Assembly (NCBI GenBank): GCA_000381585.1
Contig: KB906740.1
Span: forward strand, 248,001 to 312,000
Source of the DNA: Acidobacteriaceae bacterium KBS 83
GTDB lineage: Bacteria > Acidobacteriota > Terriglobia > Terriglobales > Acidobacteriaceae
DNA length: 64,000 nt
Reading direction: 5' to 3'
The notes under the pieces were generated by a model. It saw only the letters and a program-made list of their open reading frames with translations, had not been told where the DNA came from and did no database searches. Of the stretch, positions 61,772 through 64,000 are shown in pieces. Position numbers and translations under genes: made by a program. Positions within the stretch are counted from its first letter, which is position 1. Each line of letters opens with the position of its first letter.

Positions 61772-62488
61772 ATGAACTTCACCCAACTGCAAGAGCGCCT
61801 CCGCCTGGAACTCCTTCGGCGGATCGATCGAGGCAGTGTGAATGGAGCTCTCCTCGCCCGTCAGACTGGATTTCGACCCTCGCATATTTCCAATTTTCTT
61901 CGCCGCAGACGCACCCTCAGCCTCGGCGGTCTCGATCGACTGCTCGCCGCGCAAATGCTCACCGTCAATGATCTGCTCGCGCTCGAAGACGCGCCATCCC
62001 CTCCGCGTGAATCCGCTAGCAGCATCACCCACACTGCTGTTCCCGTTGTGGCACCAGCCGCTGCAATCCACGATCCAGTTCCACCCAGCTCAACAACGCT
62101 CGACCTGATGCAGTTGCCGCTCGGCATTCTCGAACAGATGCGCTCGCGCCGCGCCACCTCGCGACGTGGATGGTCCCGCTTCGTCTCCGTTCGTGTCACA
62201 CGACAGCAGGCCATCGGCATGCAACCTCTATTGCCATCCGAGACCATCGCGGTCATCGATCGCCACTACAACTCTCCTGTCTCCTACCAGCCCCCGCTCC
62301 CCTCGGTTTTCGCGGTGCGCGTCGGCAATGCACTTCAGTTCCGGCTCGCAGCGTTTGAAAGCAATCGCCTCATCCTGCGCCCGATCGAGCTCAACTATCC
62401 CGTGCAACTGCTGGCTCTGGGACCGCATGAGATGCCTTCGGATCTCATCGTCGGCCGCGTCTGCCTCACCATCGCCCCCATCCCCTAA
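61772..62488 (+). CDS. Phage-type repressor (XRE-like HTH with S24-like C-terminus)
   Basis: The 238-residue protein starts with an HTH region GALLARQTGFRPSHISNFLR, RRRTLSLGGLDRLLAA. A linker of about 70 residues rich in Pro/Ala follows, then a beta-rich C-terminal domain (MQPLLPSETIAVIDRHYNSP, NALQFRLAAFESNRLILRPI, MPSDLIVGRV). This has the general layout of CI/LexA-type repressors, though the catalytic Ser/Lys pair cannot be pinned down. It is divergent from the early genes across the operator region. Confidence 0.65.
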   Translation: MNFTQLQERLRLELLRRIDRGSVNGALLARQTGFRPSHISNFLRRRRTLSLGGLDRLLAAQMLTVNDLLALEDAPSPPRESASSITHTAVPVVAPAAAIHDPVPPSSTTLDLMQLPLGILEQMRSRRATSRRGWSRFVSVRVTRQQAIGMQPLLPSETIAVIDRHYNSPVSYQPPLPSVFAVRVGNALQFRLAAFESNRLILRPIELNYPVQLLALGPHEMPSDLIVGRVCLTIAPIP

Positions 62489-62564
62489 CTGAAGTGAATC
62501 GCACAAATCTCGCGCCTACGAAGATCGTCCTCGCCATTCATCGCCTCGAGTGCAGCGAAGCTCC

Positions 62565-62625
62565 ATCCCGTCATCTCGACCCTGGCCACCCGGCGCCGGG
62601 AGACCGGCGAAGGAGAGATGCGCTG
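62565..62625. repeat. Dispersed intergenic repeat (CGTCATCTCGACC type)
   Basis: Between the repressor and the next gene (62489-62756) is CCCGTCATCTCGACCCTGGC with an inverted CGCCGGGAGACCGGCG core and AAGGAGAGATGC. The CGTCATCTCGACC...GGAGAGAT frame is a repeat type I recognise from intergenic regions of Acidobacteriota and other phyla. The rest of this stretch holds no supported gene. Confidence 0.5.
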
Positions 62626-62756
62626 TCCATTCTCCGCGCAAGCCACAACGTCAGTAGTGAGCGACCAAAGGGAGCGAACCCCACGATGTGCGCCACCGGC
62701 GCGTCCGCCCGTGCGGCAAGCACCCGATCTGTTAGCATCGCCATCGGAGGACGCAA

Positions 62757-62978
62757 ATGGAGCAACCCGCCACACTGTCCAGCGCCGCTCGCCGTAACGA
62801 AGACATCGCTCTCGACCTGTTGAAATTTGTCGCCACCACGGCCGGCGTCGGCCGTCCCGCCGTCGGGTCCACCGGCTTCACCACGCCCTCGGCCAGCAAG
62901 GCGGACGATCAGGTCGCCCACCTGCTCGAGCTCTACACGCGCTGTCTGCAAGCCGTCGAAGGCAAGAGCGGCCGCTAG
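62757..62978 (+). CDS. Small hypothetical protein before a Gfo/Idh gene
   Basis: The 73-residue protein reads MEQPATLSSAARRNEDIALD, LLKFVATTAGVGRP and HLLELYTRCLQAVEG. The ATG at 62757 has GGAGG about 5 bases upstream. It looks like a conserved acidobacterial small protein; function unknown. It lies 119 bases before the oxidoreductase on the same strand. Confidence 0.55.
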   Translation: MEQPATLSSAARRNEDIALDLLKFVATTAGVGRPAVGSTGFTTPSASKADDQVAHLLELYTRCLQAVEGKSGR

Positions 62979-63019
62979 AGTATTTCCCTGTATGTCCATA
63001 CCAGAGCGCTATAGAGCGC

Positions 63020-63045
63020 GTGGCTTTTCCGTTAAGAAAAGCCAC
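63020..63045. terminator. Hairpin between the small ORF and the oxidoreductase
   Basis: GTGGCTTTTC (63020-63029) pairs perfectly with GAAAAGCCAC (63036-63045) over the loop CGTTAA, and outer GCGC bases can extend the stem. No T-run follows, so an attenuator or mRNA-processing role is as likely as termination. Confidence 0.6.
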
Positions 63046-63097
63046 ACTGCGCGGGAACTTGGCCACACACGATCACAGTGAGAACGCTCTAGTCGGG

Positions 63098-64000
63098 GTG
63101 GCCTCCGCCTCTCCTCAATCCATCGGCTTTGCCGTTATCGGCGCCGGGGCTTTTGGCAGCAATCATCTCCGGGTCATTCGCGAATTGAGCGACTCCGGCG
63201 ATCTCGTCCGCCTTGCGGCCATCGTAGAAAGCGATACCGCTCGGGGGCGGAATCTGCACTCCAGTTTCCCCGGCGTGCGTATCTTCCACGACGTCGATGC
63301 CTGCCTCGCCGCGTGCGCCGCTGGCGAGATCCAGGTCCACGCCGCATCCGTCTGCGTCCCCACCAGCGCTCACGCTGCCGTCGCCAGTGCGCTCCTGCAG
63401 GCCGGTATCGATGTTCTGGTCGAAAAACCCATCGCCGCCTCTCTCGCCGAGGCCGACGCGCTCATCGCCCTCGCGTCACTCCAGCAGCGCATCCTTCAGA
63501 TCGGTCATCTCGAGCGGTTCAACCCCGCCGTCCACGCCGTCCATCCCTATATCCACATGCCCATGTTCTTTGAGGCGCACCGGCTGAGCGTCTTCACCCC
63601 GCGCTCGCTCGATGTCGATGTCATCCTCGATCTCATGGTGCATGACCTCGACATCGTTCTCAGCCTCGTCCAATCGCCCGTGCATTCCTTGCAGGCCGTC
63701 GGCCTTCCCGTCCTCTCGCGAAAAGTCGACATCGCCAACGTGCGCATCGAATTCGCCTCCGGTTGTGTCGCCAACTTCACCGCCAGTCGCGTCAGCACGG
63801 AGCGCGTCCGCAAGCTCCGCTTCTTCCAGCCGCATCAGTACGTGTCCATCGACTACGCTCGCCAGGACCTACTTTTTATCGACGTAAAGCCACAGGACAG
63901 CGCGCCCGGCCCCCACGCCACTCTCAGTGGCCTCGCACTCTCCAAGCCCACCGTTACGCCCGGAGAGCCGCTGCGTCTGGAGATCGAATCATTTCTGGAA
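63098..64000 (+). CDS. Gfo/Idh/MocA oxidoreductase, incomplete at the window edge
   Basis: From a GTG at 63098 the frame is open to the last base (301 codons). It shows the Rossmann motif FAVIGAGAFGSNHLRVI, then DVLVEKPIAASLAEADALI with the EKP catalytic region, then QIGHLERFNPAV. The GHLERFNPA block is typical of Gfo/Idh enzymes found beside lipid A genes in Acidobacteriota, where a GnnA-like role (oxidising UDP-GlcNAc for 3-amino lipid A) has been proposed for relatives. That is only a suggestion here because the downstream neighbours are outside the window. The C-terminus is missing. Confidence 0.8.
   Translation, partial: MASASPQSIGFAVIGAGAFGSNHLRVIRELSDSGDLVRLAAIVESDTARGRNLHSSFPGVRIFHDVDACLAACAAGEIQVHAASVCVPTSAHAAVASALLQAGIDVLVEKPIAASLAEADALIALASLQQRILQIGHLERFNPAVHAVHPYIHMPMFFEAHRLSVFTPRSLDVDVILDLMVHDLDIVLSLVQSPVHSLQAVGLPVLSRKVDIANVRIEFASGCVANFTASRVSTERVRKLRFFQPHQYVSIDYARQDLLFIDVKPQDSAPGPHATLSGLALSKPTVTPGEPLRLEIESFLE

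Overview
The window looks like a chromosome segment from an Acidobacteriota bacterium of the Terriglobales type (Granulicella/Terriglobus/Edaphobacter-like). This is inferred from a relic of an ADOP-type permease, a PD40/TolB-like relic, several Tat-exported sugar-metabolism proteins, conserved acidobacterial-looking hypotheticals, a high-GC core and dispersed palindromic repeats. No 16S gene or other taxonomic marker is present, so the assignment is an inference.

Layout. (1) 1-8.5 kb is a decayed zone. It holds a frameshifted IS110-type transposase, a permease relic, a STAS protein, a sigma-54 activator that has lost its sensory end, one intact GH5 glycoside hydrolase, a PD40 relic, a three-gene small-membrane-protein operon, a haloperoxidase relic and unknown membrane proteins. 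(2) 8.5-22.8 kb is a genomic island. It contains a long TPR protein with a homogenised 102-bp repeat array and a duplicated divergent module: a regulator with a DUF3102-like HTH facing genes that share a leader peptide and promoter. It also holds a metallophosphoesterase, an HExxH protein, an EVE plus DUF3883-like nuclease protein and three serine recombinases. The last recombinase ORF ends inside, and antisense to, a tRNA-Pro(GGG) gene, which marks the right boundary. (3) 22.8-44.3 kb is ordinary core chromosome: yggX, gltX, an acyltransferase, a SpoIIE-type phosphatase, ohr, a Gfo/Idh plus sugar-isomerase operon, two small beta-barrel-like paralogues, lipB followed by E1-alpha, E1-beta and E2 of a 2-oxoacid dehydrogenase, and purE-purK. 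(4) 44.3-62.5 kb is a compact phage-like block, almost all on the minus strand. It has a repressor with candidate operators, a zinc ribbon, a sigma-like HTH protein, a fibre-like protein with a signal peptide, terminase, portal, protease, capsid, connectors, tail-type proteins and an XhlA-like membrane protein. No integrase, tape measure or lysin is recognisable. A HipA-like kinase plus DUF3037-like pair with its own terminator sits between terminase and portal. (5) 62.7-64 kb holds a small conserved-looking ORF and the start of a second Gfo/Idh oxidoreductase that runs off the window.

How the genes fit together. LipB can supply octanoyl groups for the two lipoyl domains of the E2 encoded just downstream. 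PurE and PurK act in consecutive steps of purine synthesis and overlap by four bases. The island genes (EVE-DUF3883 protein, metallophosphoesterase, zincin, recombinases) look like accessory or defence cargo moved by site-specific recombination into tRNA-Pro. All functions are read from motifs by eye; no database search was run.
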